A stretch of DNA of 64,000 nt from assembly GCF_001014975.1 (NCBI RefSeq), contig NZ_BBXA01000029.1, positions 310,001 to 374,000 of the forward strand, read 5' to 3'. The first letter of the stretch is position 1. Each line of letters starts with the position of its first letter. Position numbers and translations under genes: made by a program. Under the pieces are notes generated by a model. It was given only the letters and a program-made list of their open reading frames with translations, was not told where the DNA came from and searched no databases. Positions 1-8,687 of this stretch are shown piece after piece. This stretch comes from Novosphingobium sp. MD-1 (GTDB lineage: Bacteria; Pseudomonadota; Alphaproteobacteria; Sphingomonadales; Sphingomonadaceae).

Positions 1-1943
1 CCATTGCCATCGCCGTTGTCGCGGTCGTCGCCGCGCGCCTCGGCTTCTTCTTCCTCGTCCTCGTCGTCGAACGCCTCGTCGGCGAGGTCGTCTTCCTCCG
101 GTTCGACGATGGGTTCGAAGCGCGGCTGGAACTCAGGCTTCGGTCCGCGCGAGGCGACGCGCATCTTGGCGCCTTCGTTCTCGCCTTCGGGGATCACTTC
201 CACCGTCACGCCATAGCGGGCCTCGATCTCGGCAAGATCGGCGCGCTTGGTGTTGAGGACGTAAATCGTCGCTTCCTGGCTGGCATAGAGCGTGATGACG
301 CTGCCGCGACCCTTGGCGGCTTCGTCCTCGATCATGCGCAGCGCCGAAAGGCCGGCGGACGAGGCGGTGCGGACCAGGCCCGAACCATCGCAGTGCGGGC
401 AGGCGCGGGTGGTCGCTTCCAGCACGCCGGTGCGCAGGCGCTGGCGGCTCATTTCCATCAGGCCGAAGCCGGAAATGCGGCCCACCTGGATGCGCGCGCG
501 GTCGTTCTTCAGCGCGTCCTTCATCGCCTTCTCGACCTTGCGGATGTTCGATCCGTATTCCATGTCGATGAAGTCGATGACGACAAGGCCGGCCATGTCG
601 CGCAGGCGAAGCTGGCGCGCGATTTCGCGGGCCGCTTCCAGGTTGGTGGAAAGCGCGGTCGCCTCGATGCCGTGCTCCTTGGTGGAGCGGCCCGAGTTGA
701 TGTCGATCGAAACGAGCGCTTCGGTCGGGTTGATGACGAGATAGCCGCCCGACTTCAGCTGGACCACCGGATCGTACATCGCGGTAAGCTGGTCTTCCGC
801 GCCGTACCGCTGGAACAGCGGCACCGGATCGGCATAGTGCTTCACCCGCTTGGCGTGGCTGGGCATCAGCAGCTTCATGAAGTCCTTGCCGGCACGGTAT
901 CCGGCTTCGCCTTCGACGATCACTTCCTCGATGTCGCGGTTGTAGATGTCGCGGATCGCGCGCTTGATCAGGTCGCTGTCCGAATGGATCAGCGCCGGCG
1001 CGCTGGAATGCAGCGTGCGCTCGCGGATTTCGTCCCACAGGCGGGCGAGATAATCGAAGTCGCGCTTGATCTCGGGTTTGGTGCGCTGCAGCCCGGCAGT
1101 GCGGACGATGCAGCTCATCGACTTGGGCAGTTCCAGTTCGCCGATGATCGACTTCAGCCGCTTGCGGTCCGAAGCGCTGGAAATCTTGCGGCTGATGCCG
1201 CCGCCATGGCTGGAATTGGGCATGAGCACGCAATAGCGGCCCGCAAGGCTCAGGTAGGTGGTCAGCGCCGCACCCTTGTTGCCGCGCTCTTCCTTGACGA
1301 CCTGGACCAGCAGCACCTGCCGGCGCTGGATCACGTCCTGAATCTTGTAGCGGCGGCGCAGCGCCATGCGCTTGGCGCGCAATTCATCGGCTTCCTTGGC
1401 CTGGCCGCGGCCCTGCCGGCGTCCGCGCCGCGGGCGGCGACCGCCGTTATCGGCAGAGGCGTCTTCCGCCTCGGCGTCCTGTTCGGCCTCTTCGTTTTCC
1501 CCTTCGACTACGCCGCCTTCGATCGTGGCGACATCGTCCTTTTCCGAAGTATCGACTTCGGTCACGCCTTCTTCATCGCCGAAGGCATCGCCTTCATCGC
1601 CAAAGCCGTCGTCCGCGTCTTCCTCGGCCGCGCGCAGGGCGGCTTCTTCCTCGGCATGCGCGGCTTCTTCCGCCAGCAGCGCCTCGCGATCCTCCTTGGG
1701 GATCTGATAGTAATCCGGATGGATTTCACTGAAGGCCAGGAACCCGTGACGGTTGCCGCCGAAATCGACGAACGCCGCCTGCAGCGACGGTTCGACGCGG
1801 GTTACCTTGGCGAGATAGATGTTGCCCTTGATCTGCTTGTGATCAGCCGATTCAAAGTCGAATTCTTCAATACGGTTGCCCTTGAGCACCGCCACCCGGG
1901 TTTCTTCCTGGTGGCGCGCATCGATTAGCATGCGCGTGGTCAT
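1..1943 (-). CDS. rne: Ribonuclease E/G, 3' end cut by window edge
   Basis: Endoribonuclease that starts mRNA decay and processes rRNA and tRNA; scaffold of the RNA degradosome. The N-terminal S1 domain begins at the start (IYLAKVTRVEPSLQAAFVDF near residues 42-60) and resumes at about residue 199 (YKIQDVIQRRQVLLVQVVKE). Between them, about residues 85-195, is an acidic then arginine-rich insert, as in other alphaproteobacterial RNase E proteins. The zinc-link is seen as CPHCDGSG (plus-strand positions about 381-404). Another highly acidic stretch lies at the left edge, where the frame runs out of the window, so the C-terminal scaffold is not visible. ATG at 1943 is preceded by GGAG nine bases upstream. 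Identity is secure; only the length is unknown. Confidence 0.96.
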   Translation of the reverse strand, partial: MTTRMLIDARHQEETRVAVLKGNRIEEFDFESADHKQIKGNIYLAKVTRVEPSLQAAFVDFGGNRHGFLAFSEIHPDYYQIPKEDREALLAEEAAHAEEEAALRAAEEDADDGFGDEGDAFGDEEGVTEVDTSEKDDVATIEGGVVEGENEEAEQDAEAEDASADNGGRRPRRGRRQGRGQAKEADELRAKRMALRRRYKIQDVIQRRQVLLVQVVKEERGNKGAALTTYLSLAGRYCVLMPNSSHGGGISRKISSASDRKRLKSIIGELELPKSMSCIVRTAGLQRTKPEIKRDFDYLARLWDEIRERTLHSSAPALIHSDSDLIKRAIRDIYNRDIEEVIVEGEAGYRAGKDFMKLLMPSHAKRVKHYADPVPLFQRYGAEDQLTAMYDPVVQLKSGGYLVINPTEALVSIDINSGRSTKEHGIEATALSTNLEAAREIARQLRLRDMAGLVVIDFIDMEYGSNIRKVEKAMKDALKNDRARIQVGRISGFGLMEMSRQRLRTGVLEATTRACPHCDGSGLVRTASSAGLSALRMIEDEAAKGRGSVITLYASQEATIYVLNTKRADLAEIEARYGVTVEVIPEGENEGAKMRVASRGPKPEFQPRFEPIVEPEEDDLADEAFDDEDEEEEAEARGDDRDNGDGN

Positions 1944-2593
1944 TATGGAATCTCCAGCCGCGCCGCCACGGGATTGTATCCGGGTACCGGGCGCGGTTCT
2001 TTGGTGAAGCGCGAACGCCGGACAGCCGGGCGATGGCCCGGCCATGACGTATCGCGAATGCGGAAATGCCGGTTCGGAGCGCCTGAACCTCGGTCCTGTC
2101 GCGCTCTCCGCCCGGCGGCGGTTGGTTTGCGTCTGCAGTGCTGACAATGCGCGGCGAAATGCGCGCGCCGGCTTCCGTCAGGCTCCGGCCTGTCGGAAGC
2201 GGTATCGACCAAGCGCGAGCGGCCCTTCCGGGGCGCTTCTGCTCAATCGAAACTCGGCTCATCATCACAGCATCAACCTTCACGGCGCGGGTGAGTGAGC
2301 GTTTCTGCTTCGTCATCCCCGCGTTCCGGATTTTTGCCAGCGGCTCCACATTGCCTGGTTCCGCCGTCCTGTCCGGTCAAATGGGGGCAGGGAGGGCATA
2401 TTCAAGGCTGGCGCCGGTGCTGGCTTGCCCCGGTGGAAGGGTGCTAGCATTACAAATCCAAACCAGCAATTAAAACAATGGCGATGATTTCCCCGGAGCA
2501 ATTTCCGGCGGCATTTTTCGATGCGTGTCGGGCGGGCGGGAAGTGCCGTCCACGATTCCGGCTGGACCGACCGAAACCGGACCTGCATAGCGG
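1944..2593. other. 650-bp gap between divergent rne and amidase genes (rne leader)
   Basis: No convincing gene lies here; the open frames lack family features. The stretch 2440-2480 is clearly AT-richer than its surroundings. On the minus strand it offers a weak sigma70-like pair, TTGCTG (complement of 2464-2469) and TAGCAC (complement of 2441-2446), 17 bp apart. If used, rne would have a leader of roughly 490 nt. Long rne leaders are known in enterobacteria, where they mediate autoregulation by RNase E. Here the leader is inferred only from the empty space. A promoter for the amidase on the other strand probably also lies in the AT-rich part, but I cannot define it. Confidence 0.4.
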
Positions 2594-3475
2594 ATGGCGA
2601 TGTTGCGGCGGGTCGGGATCATCGCGGGGTTTGTGCTGCCTTTGGCGGCCTTTCTGTTGTGGGGATATTTCGTGCTGCGCATCGGCAATCCCGGCGATGG
2701 ATACGTCCTGCGGCTGACGCTGCCTGATGGATCGCGCGGGATTGGCCTGCCACCCGTCGAAGGGCCGGCGGATGCCAGCCGGCCGCTGGTGGTGATCGAT
2801 GCCGGTCACGGTGGTCACGATCCGGGCGCGAGCGGCGAGGGCACGTTGCGCGAAAAGAACGTCACGCTGGCCCTCGCCAAGGCGCTGCGCGAAGCGCTGC
2901 TCGCCGATGGCCGCGTGCGCGTGGCAATGACGCGCGACAGCGACCGGTTTCTCGTGCTGGAGGAACGCGCCGGCATAGCCCGACAGTTGAAGGCCGACCT
3001 GTTCGTGTCGATTCACGCGGATGCGGCGGAAACGCCGGACGCAAACGGCGCAACGGTTTATACTCTGTCGGATCGCGGTTCCGATGCGGTCGCCGATCTG
3101 GTGGCGCAACGCGAAAACCGCGCCGATGATGTCAACGGCGTGGCGCTGGGCGGAAAGTCCAATGCGGTCGCGACCATTCTGGTCGATCTTTCGCGGCGCG
3201 AGATGCGGGAACGGTCGCAGCGCTTCTCCGATCTGGTGGTGCGGGAAGGGCAGGGGGTGGTCACGTTTCATGCCAATCCGCAGCGGCAGGCCGCTTTCGT
3301 CGTGCTGAAATCGCTGGATCTTCCTTCGGTGCTGGTGGAGGCGGGCTATATCAGCAGCCCCGACGATGCCCGGCGCCTGATCGATCCCGCCTGGCGCAAG
3401 CAGTTTGCGGGGCGCGTGGCGCAGGCCGTGGAGATTTTCCTGGCCCGGCAGGAGGCGGCGGGGATTGCTCCATGA
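2594..3475 (+). CDS. amiC: N-acetylmuramoyl-L-alanine amidase (Amidase_3, AmiC type)
   Basis: Zinc-dependent periplasmic amidase that cleaves the bond between N-acetylmuramic acid and L-alanine in peptidoglycan, usually needed for separation of daughter cells. A single hydrophobic N-terminal segment (about residues 7-27) serves as signal or anchor. The catalytic domain begins at VVIDAGHGGHDPG (about residues 64-76, with the first zinc His). It continues with a Glu after the GTLREKN stretch, SIHADA (second His) and a C-terminal VLVEAGYISSP with the catalytic Glu. At 293 residues it has the family's usual catalytic domain and no separate AMIN domain. It precedes a class A PBP by about 50 bp in the same direction, so co-expression for wall remodelling is likely. 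ATG at 2600 is an alternative start. Confidence 0.93.
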   Translation: MAMLRRVGIIAGFVLPLAAFLLWGYFVLRIGNPGDGYVLRLTLPDGSRGIGLPPVEGPADASRPLVVIDAGHGGHDPGASGEGTLREKNVTLALAKALREALLADGRVRVAMTRDSDRFLVLEERAGIARQLKADLFVSIHADAAETPDANGATVYTLSDRGSDAVADLVAQRENRADDVNGVALGGKSNAVATILVDLSRREMRERSQRFSDLVVREGQGVVTFHANPQRQAAFVVLKSLDLPSVLVEAGYISSPDDARRLIDPAWRKQFAGRVAQAVEIFLARQEAAGIAP

Positions 3476-3527
3476 TGCGCGCGCCTACTGGCTTATGACG
3501 GAAAGGGCGTGCTAGAGGGCGCGCACG

Positions 3528-6041
3528 ATGGCCGAAGATACGCCCCAGAAGAGCATCAGCTACCGCATCCGCCGCGAGGCATCGGGGCTGTTTGCATGGT
3601 TCCGCCAAACCTGGCGCGAAAGGAAGTGGTTCCGTTTCGGGGGTTATGCCCTTGGCGCGCTGGTCGCGCTCTATTTCGTTGTCTGGGTGTTCGTGGCGCG
3701 GGGGCTGCCCTCGGCCGACAAGCTGCTGACCTATCAGCCGCCGCTGCCCACGATGGTGCGCGGCGCGGATGGCGAGATCGCGTCGTCCTATGCGCGCGAA
3801 CGGCGCGTGCAACTGCGCTTCGTCGATTTCCCCGAGCCGCTGATCAACGCCTTCCTCTCGGCTGAGGACAAGACGTTCTGGACGCACGGCGGCATCGATT
3901 ACACCGGCTTCGTCGGCGCGGTGTTCGATTATGCCACCAAGTTCGGCTCCGGCCAGCGCGCGCGGGGCGGGTCCACGATCACCCAGCAGGTCGCCAAGAA
4001 CATCCTGCTGGGCGACGAATACTCGATCACGCGCAAGCTCAAGGAACTCATCCTGGCTCGGCGCATCGAGGGCGTGCTGACCAAGCAGCAGATCCTTGAG
4101 CTCTATCTCAACGAAATCCCGCTGGGCCGCCAGAGCTTCGGGGTGCAGGCGGCGTCGCGGGCCTATTTCGACAAGGATGTGGGCGATCTGAAGCTGCACG
4201 AGGTGGCCTTTCTCGCCATCCTGCCCAAGGCGCCGGAGAAGTATGGCCGCGCCAAGTTCCATGACGAGGCGGTGACGCGCCGCAACTGGGTGCTGGACCA
4301 GATGGTCCGCAACGGCTGGGCGACGCAGGCGCAGGCGGACGAGGCCAAGGCGCAACCGCTGGGCCTGGTGGCGCGGCGGGCGGAGAACTACACCGCCGAT
4401 GCCGGCTATTTCCTGGAGGAAGTGCGCCGCCAGCTGATCGACAAGTTCGGCGAAAAGGCCGAGGATGGCCCCAACAGCGTCTATGCCGGCGGGCTGTGGG
4501 TGCGGACCTCGCTCGATACCCAGTTGCAGACGGCGGCACAGGATGCGTTGCGCGCGGGCCTGCTGCGCTATTCGGGCGGGCGTCCGTGGCACGGACCGGT
4601 GGCTACGATCGACCTCTCCGATGGTAACTGGCAGACCCAGCTCATCACCAGCAACCTCTCGATCCGCTATCTCGACTGGCGCGTCGGCGTGGTGCTTTCG
4701 CGCAGGGGCGATAGCGGCCAGATCGGCTTTGCCGATGGCACCACGGGGCCGCTCTATGGCATGCCGCAGGCGATGAAGCCGGGCGATGTGATCACGGTGG
4801 CGCCCAACGGCAATGCCTGGGCGGTGCGGACCGTGCCGGAAGTCTCGGGCGGCATGGTGGTCGAAGACCCGCAGAGCGGGCGCGTTCTGGCCATGCAGGG
4901 CGGTTTCGATGCGCGGCTGGGCTCGTTCAACCGCGCTACGCAGGCACAGCGCCAGCCCGGCTCCACGATCAAGCCTTTCGTCTATGCCACTGGCCTCGAT
5001 AACGGGATGACACCGGCCTCCATGGTCGTCGACGGCACGTTCTGCGTCTATCAGGGCGCGGCGCTGGGCCAGAAGTGCTTCCGCAACTTCGGTGGCGAAG
5101 GCGGTTCGGGCAGCCACACGATGCGCTGGGGCCTCGAACAGTCGCGCAACCTGATGACCGTGCGCATCGCCAACGATACCGGCATGGATCGCGTGGTGAA
5201 GACGATCCGTGATGTTGGCATCGGCGATTACAAGCCGTTCCTGTCGATGGCGCTGGGCGCTGGAGACACCACGGTGCTGCGCATGGTCAACGCCTATTCG
5301 GCGCTGGCCAACCATGGGCGCCAGCACGATCCGTCGGTGATCGATTTCGTGCAGGACCGCAACGGCAAGGTCGTGTGGCGCGCCGACAACCGGCCGTGCG
5401 ACGGGTGCAACATGGCGCGGTGGGACGGCAAGCCCATGCCCCGCCTGAAGCCGTCGGGCCGTCAGGTGATGGATGCGCGCACCGCCTACCAGGTCGTCCA
5501 CATGCTCGAAGGTGTGGTCATTCGCGGCACGGCGGTGACGCTGCGCGATCTCAACCTGCCACTGTTCGGCAAGACCGGCACGACGTCCGGGCCGACGAAC
5601 GTATGGTTCGTGGGCGGTTCGCCCGACATCATCGCCGGTGTGTACATGGGCTACGACCAGCCGCGCAGCCTGGGCGGCTATGCGCAGGGCGGTCGCATCG
5701 CCGCCCCGATCTTCAAGCAGTTCGTCCAGTCCACCCGCGCGCGCTGGGCCGATGTGCCGTTCCCGGTGCCCGAAGGCGTGCGTATGGTGCGCATCGATCG
5801 CGTCTCGGGCAAGCGCGTGTTCGGCGGCATGCCGAACAACGATGAACCCAAGGCGTCGGTTATCTGGGAGGCGTTCAAGCCCGATACCGAGCCACGGCGC
5901 ACGATCCACCAGGAAGAACTGACGACCAAGGAAGCCGTGCTCGATGCGCTGCGCCGCGCCCGCGCCGCGCGCCACGGGGCGGCGGCCGCGCCCGAAGGCG
6001 GGGAGGAAGGCTTCGTGGAGGAACAGGGCGGGATCTACTGA
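3528..6041 (+). CDS. mrcA: Penicillin-binding protein 1A, bifunctional transglycosylase/transpeptidase
   Basis: Class A PBP that polymerises and cross-links peptidoglycan on the outer face of the inner membrane. One transmembrane anchor lies at about residues 37-58. The GT51 domain follows, with catalytic Glu113 in SAEDKTFW and the GGSTITQQVAKN motif. An OB-like region links it to the transpeptidase domain, whose motifs are all present: Ser479-x-x-Lys482 (STIK), SRN (539-541) and Lys682-Thr-Gly. At 837 residues it is a normal length for alphaproteobacterial PBP1A. The C-terminus ends in a charged, Ala/Gly-rich tail. It follows the amidase gene closely and precedes an exported peroxiredoxin. 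Family assignment is firm; the gene may also be called ponA. Confidence 0.96.
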   Translation: MAEDTPQKSISYRIRREASGLFAWFRQTWRERKWFRFGGYALGALVALYFVVWVFVARGLPSADKLLTYQPPLPTMVRGADGEIASSYARERRVQLRFVDFPEPLINAFLSAEDKTFWTHGGIDYTGFVGAVFDYATKFGSGQRARGGSTITQQVAKNILLGDEYSITRKLKELILARRIEGVLTKQQILELYLNEIPLGRQSFGVQAASRAYFDKDVGDLKLHEVAFLAILPKAPEKYGRAKFHDEAVTRRNWVLDQMVRNGWATQAQADEAKAQPLGLVARRAENYTADAGYFLEEVRRQLIDKFGEKAEDGPNSVYAGGLWVRTSLDTQLQTAAQDALRAGLLRYSGGRPWHGPVATIDLSDGNWQTQLITSNLSIRYLDWRVGVVLSRRGDSGQIGFADGTTGPLYGMPQAMKPGDVITVAPNGNAWAVRTVPEVSGGMVVEDPQSGRVLAMQGGFDARLGSFNRATQAQRQPGSTIKPFVYATGLDNGMTPASMVVDGTFCVYQGAALGQKCFRNFGGEGGSGSHTMRWGLEQSRNLMTVRIANDTGMDRVVKTIRDVGIGDYKPFLSMALGAGDTTVLRMVNAYSALANHGRQHDPSVIDFVQDRNGKVVWRADNRPCDGCNMARWDGKPMPRLKPSGRQVMDARTAYQVVHMLEGVVIRGTAVTLRDLNLPLFGKTGTTSGPTNVWFVGGSPDIIAGVYMGYDQPRSLGGYAQGGRIAAPIFKQFVQSTRARWADVPFPVPEGVRMVRIDRVSGKRVFGGMPNNDEPKASVIWEAFKPDTEPRRTIHQEELTTKEAVLDALRRARAARHGAAAAPEGGEEGFVEEQGGIY

Positions 6042-6129
6042 CCCGGCCCTGTTCCCGCTTCGTCGCCCTATCGGGCAGCCCGCGTTTTGGCATCTCCCCG
6101 CGTGGCGCGGAGCCTGCTATATTAAAGGG

Positions 6130-6678
6130 ATGATCCCACGCTCCATCAAGGCTGCCGCCGCGGCCATCGCCCTTGTCCTCCCGTTCGCCGCGCAGGCGGA
6201 ATTGCCGCAAGGGGCGCGCGCGCCCGATTTCGCGGCGCAAGGCGCGCTGGGCGGGCGGACGTTCCAGTTCAACCTGCGCCAGGCGCTGCGCCGTGGCCCG
6301 GTCGTGCTCTATTTCTACCCCAAGGCGTTCACGCAAGGCTGCACGCTGGAAGCACACGCCTTTGCCGAGGCGACGGACCAGTTCCGTGCCGCCGGGGCCA
6401 CCGTGGTCGGGATGTCGGCCGATGACCTGCCTACGCTCCAGAAGTTTTCGCGCGAAGCCTGCCGCGACAAGTTCGCCGTGGCCGCCGCCACGCCGCAGGT
6501 GATCGCGGCCTATGACGTCGATCTCAAGCGCGATGGCACGTCCACCGGGCTGACCAAGCGCACCAGCTATGTGATCGGGCGCGATGGCCGGGTCGTGCTG
6601 GTGCATTCGGACATGGACTATCGCGATCACGTCCGCCTGACGCTGGAAGCGGTGCAGCGCCTGCGCGCGCGCCGCTAG
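6130..6678 (+). CDS. Exported peroxiredoxin (AhpC/TSA, BCP/PrxQ-like)
   Basis: Thiol peroxidase reducing hydrogen or organic peroxides, predicted to act outside the cytoplasm. From ATG 6130 the protein begins with a clear signal peptide (about residues 1-22, ending AAQAE). A thioredoxin-fold domain follows, with VVLYFYPKAFTQGCTLEAHAF carrying the peroxidatic Cys. In PrxQ proteins a resolving Cys sits five residues later; here that position is His. Only one other Cys (SREACRDKF) follows, so it may work as a 1-Cys enzyme or with an external thiol. A longer open frame reaches upstream to 5944 but would overlap the PBP gene; the signal peptide supports the later start. The Shine-Dalgarno is poor. 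Confidence 0.82.
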   Translation: MIPRSIKAAAAAIALVLPFAAQAELPQGARAPDFAAQGALGGRTFQFNLRQALRRGPVVLYFYPKAFTQGCTLEAHAFAEATDQFRAAGATVVGMSADDLPTLQKFSREACRDKFAVAAATPQVIAAYDVDLKRDGTSTGLTKRTSYVIGRDGRVVLVHSDMDYRDHVRLTLEAVQRLRARR

Positions 6679-6748
6679 GCCCCTTTTCGAGCGCCATAAC
6701 CCGCATAGGCGGGCGCCGGGCAATGATAACCGGCCTTTACTTGGCGCG

Positions 6749-6764
6749 CCGCTTCGCTAAGCGG
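6749..6764 (+). other. Hairpin upstream of prfB
   Basis: CCGCTT-CGCT-AAGCGG is a perfect 6-bp stem with a 4-nt loop, 28 nt upstream of the prfB start in a 114-bp gap. It could be the end of the previous transcript or a structure in the prfB leader. No T-tract follows, so I do not call it a terminator. Confidence 0.3.
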
Positions 6765-6792
6765 TTCCGCTCATTTACGGAGTTCAGGTGTC

Positions 6793-7920
6793 ATGCGGGC
6801 CGAAGGTCAGGCTCATATCGATCGCATCGAAGCGTCGCTGGCGTTGGTGCGCAAGTTCCTCGATTGGGATCGCGCCGTCCGCCGGCTCGATGAACTCAAC
6901 GCGCGCGTCGAAGACCCGAAGCTGTGGGACGATCCCAAGAAGGCCGAGGAAGTGATGCGCGAGCGTCGCCGGCTGGAAGCCGCGATCGGCACAGTCAACC
7001 AGATCGGCCAGGAAATGGCCGACGCGATCGAGTTCGTCGAACTGGGCGAGATGGAGGACGACGAAGCCACCATCAACGAAGGGCTGGCGACGCTGGCGGC
7101 GCTGGCCGAACGGGCGGACAACGACAAGGTGCAGGCATTGCTGGCCGGCGAGGCCGATGCCAACAACGCCTATCTCGAAGTCCACGCCGGCGCGGGCGGC
7201 ACCGAAAGCCAGGACTGGGCGGAAATGCTCCAGCGCATGTACACGCGCTGGGCCGAACGGCATGGCTACAAGGTCGATCTGGTCGACTATCACGCGGGCG
7301 AAGCCGCCGGCATCAAGTCGGCCACGCTGCTGATCAAGGGCGAGAACGCCTATGGCTATGCCAAGACGGAAAGCGGCGTCCACCGCCTCGTCCGCATCAG
7401 CCCCTATGACAGCTCGGCGCGGCGGCACACCTCGTTCAGCTCGGTCTGGGTCTATCCCGAAATCGACGACAACATCGAGGTCGATATCAATCCGGCCGAC
7501 CTGAAGATCGATACCTACCGTGCGTCGGGCGCGGGCGGGCAGCACGTCAACACGACCGATTCGGCGGTGCGCATCACCCACGTGCCGACCGGCATCATCG
7601 TCGCCAGCCAGAACGACCGTTCGCAGCACAAGAACCGCGCCACCGCGATGAACATGCTGAAGGCGCGGATCTACGAAGCCGAACTGGCCAAGCGCGAGGC
7701 GGCGGCCAGCGGCGAATATGCCGCCAAGACCGAGATCGGCTGGGGCCACCAGATCCGTTCCTACGTGTTGCAGCCCTACCAGCAGGTGAAGGACCTGCGC
7801 ACCGGTGTGGTTTCGACCAATCCCACGGACGTGCTGGATGGCGCGCTCGATCCGTTCATGGCGGCGGCGCTCTCGCAAAAGGTGACCGGCGAAAAGGTCG
7901 CCGTGGAAGACGACGATTGA
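6793..7920 (+). CDS. prfB: Peptide chain release factor 2
   Basis: Recognises UGA and UAA stop codons and releases the finished peptide from the ribosome. The catalytic GGQ motif is at residues 248-250 ([19 protein letters not shown]). The region that carries the stop-recognition tripeptide SPF in E. coli RF2 reads SPY here (203-205, in [16 protein letters not shown]); from memory this is the common alphaproteobacterial form. The frame is continuous from ATG 6793, so the programmed +1 frameshift of enterobacterial prfB is absent. At 375 residues it is full length. The stop codon overlaps the TTG start of the next gene, indicating translational coupling. Confidence 0.97.
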   Translation: MRAEGQAHIDRIEASLALVRKFLDWDRAVRRLDELNARVEDPKLWDDPKKAEEVMRERRRLEAAIGTVNQIGQEMADAIEFVELGEMEDDEATINEGLATLAALAERADNDKVQALLAGEADANNAYLEVHAGAGGTESQDWAEMLQRMYTRWAERHGYKVDLVDYHAGEAAGIKSATLLIKGENAYGYAKTESGVHRLVRISPYDSSARRHTSFSSVWVYPEIDDNIEVDINPADLKIDTYRASGAGGQHVNTTDSAVRITHVPTGIIVASQNDRSQHKNRATAMNMLKARIYEAELAKREAAASGEYAAKTEIGWGHQIRSYVLQPYQQVKDLRTGVVSTNPTDVLDGALDPFMAAALSQKVTGEKVAVEDDD

Positions 7921-8678
7921 GCAGGCTGGCTGCCCTGGGCCTGCGGGCGGGCCTGATCGGGGTGGCCTGCGTGGCGCTGGCGTCGTGCCAGCGGTCGTCC
8001 GACGAGGATCGGGCTCCGACTGCGCGGGCGTTCCCGCGTGCGGACAGGCCCGTATCGGGACCGGGCGGCAGTGGCTTCACCACCGAGGCGGAGCGCGACA
8101 ACCGCAAGGAAGCGCAGACGGTCATGGACCTGGCCGCGATCCAGCCGGGCATGACCGTGGCCGATATCGGCGCGGGCGAGGGCTATTACACCGTCCGTCT
8201 GGCGGCCCGTGTCGGCGCCAAGGGGCGCGTATTGGCGCAGGACATCGACGAGGCGGCGCTGCGCAAGCTGGGCGCGCGCGTCGAGCATGACCGGCTCGAC
8301 AACGTGTCGATCAAGCCCGGCGCGGTCGACGATCCACGCATTCCGGAACACAGTTTCGACCGCGTGTTCCTGATCCACATGTATCACGAAGTGGGGGAGC
8401 CCTATGCGTTCCTGTGGCGCCTCTGGCCCGCGCTGCGGCCGGGTGGACGCGTGATCGTGGTCGATCTGGACCGGCCGACCGAACAGCACGGAACGCCGCC
8501 GGCGCTTCTGTTCTGCGAATTTGAGGCGGTGGGCTTCCGCTTGAGTGAATTTCAACGTAAGCCCGAAATAGCGGGCTATTATGCACAGTTCGAAGCCGCG
8601 CCCAGGCGGCCCGAACCCGGTAAGATAAAGCCGTGTCGGCTGGAAGCCGGGCAGGTCACGCGCGCGAAGGGTCGTTGA
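7917..8678 (+). CDS. Class I SAM-dependent methyltransferase with a lipoprotein signal
   Basis: The frame opens with TTG at 7917, overlapping the prfB stop (TTGA). Residues 1-23 look like a lipoprotein signal peptide ending in the lipobox LAS-Cys24. From about residue 50 there is a Rossmann-type methyltransferase domain with motif I VADIGAGEGYYTVRLA, the acidic residue after strand 2 (QDIDE) and a downstream strand VIVVDLDRP. Substrate unknown; similar small methyltransferases with export signals occur in proteobacteria. The oddity is location: S-adenosylmethionine is a cytoplasmic cofactor, yet the signal predicts export. A start further downstream would remove the signal, but I see no better-placed start before motif I. 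Fold confident, function and location uncertain. Confidence 0.75.
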   Translation: MSRLAALGLRAGLIGVACVALASCQRSSDEDRAPTARAFPRADRPVSGPGGSGFTTEAERDNRKEAQTVMDLAAIQPGMTVADIGAGEGYYTVRLAARVGAKGRVLAQDIDEAALRKLGARVEHDRLDNVSIKPGAVDDPRIPEHSFDRVFLIHMYHEVGEPYAFLWRLWPALRPGGRVIVVDLDRPTEQHGTPPALLFCEFEAVGFRLSEFQRKPEIAGYYAQFEAAPRRPEPGKIKPCRLEAGQVTRAKGR

Positions 8679-8687
8679 GAGGGGTTT

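Noticed and set aside
2308..2340. CGTCATCCCCGC-like stretch resembling one arm of the nuoG-nuoH repeat
   Set aside because: Only a dozen bases match and no second arm is present; too short to call a repeat copy.
1867..2349. Minus-strand open frame covering part of the rne leader
   Set aside because: Overlaps the rne start in another frame, has no ribosome site or recognisable domain, and is rich in Arg/Pro/Ala as random high-GC sequence is.
3351..5975. Very long open frame on the minus strand opposite the PBP1A gene
   Set aside because: High-GC codon bias of the real gene creates open antisense frames; the product is Arg/His/Ala-rich with no family features. The same holds for long antisense frames at 28195-30285 and 31667-33865.
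6793..6880. Programmed frameshift in prfB
   Set aside because: The frame is open from the ATG with no in-frame TGA or slippery CTT-TGA near codon 25.
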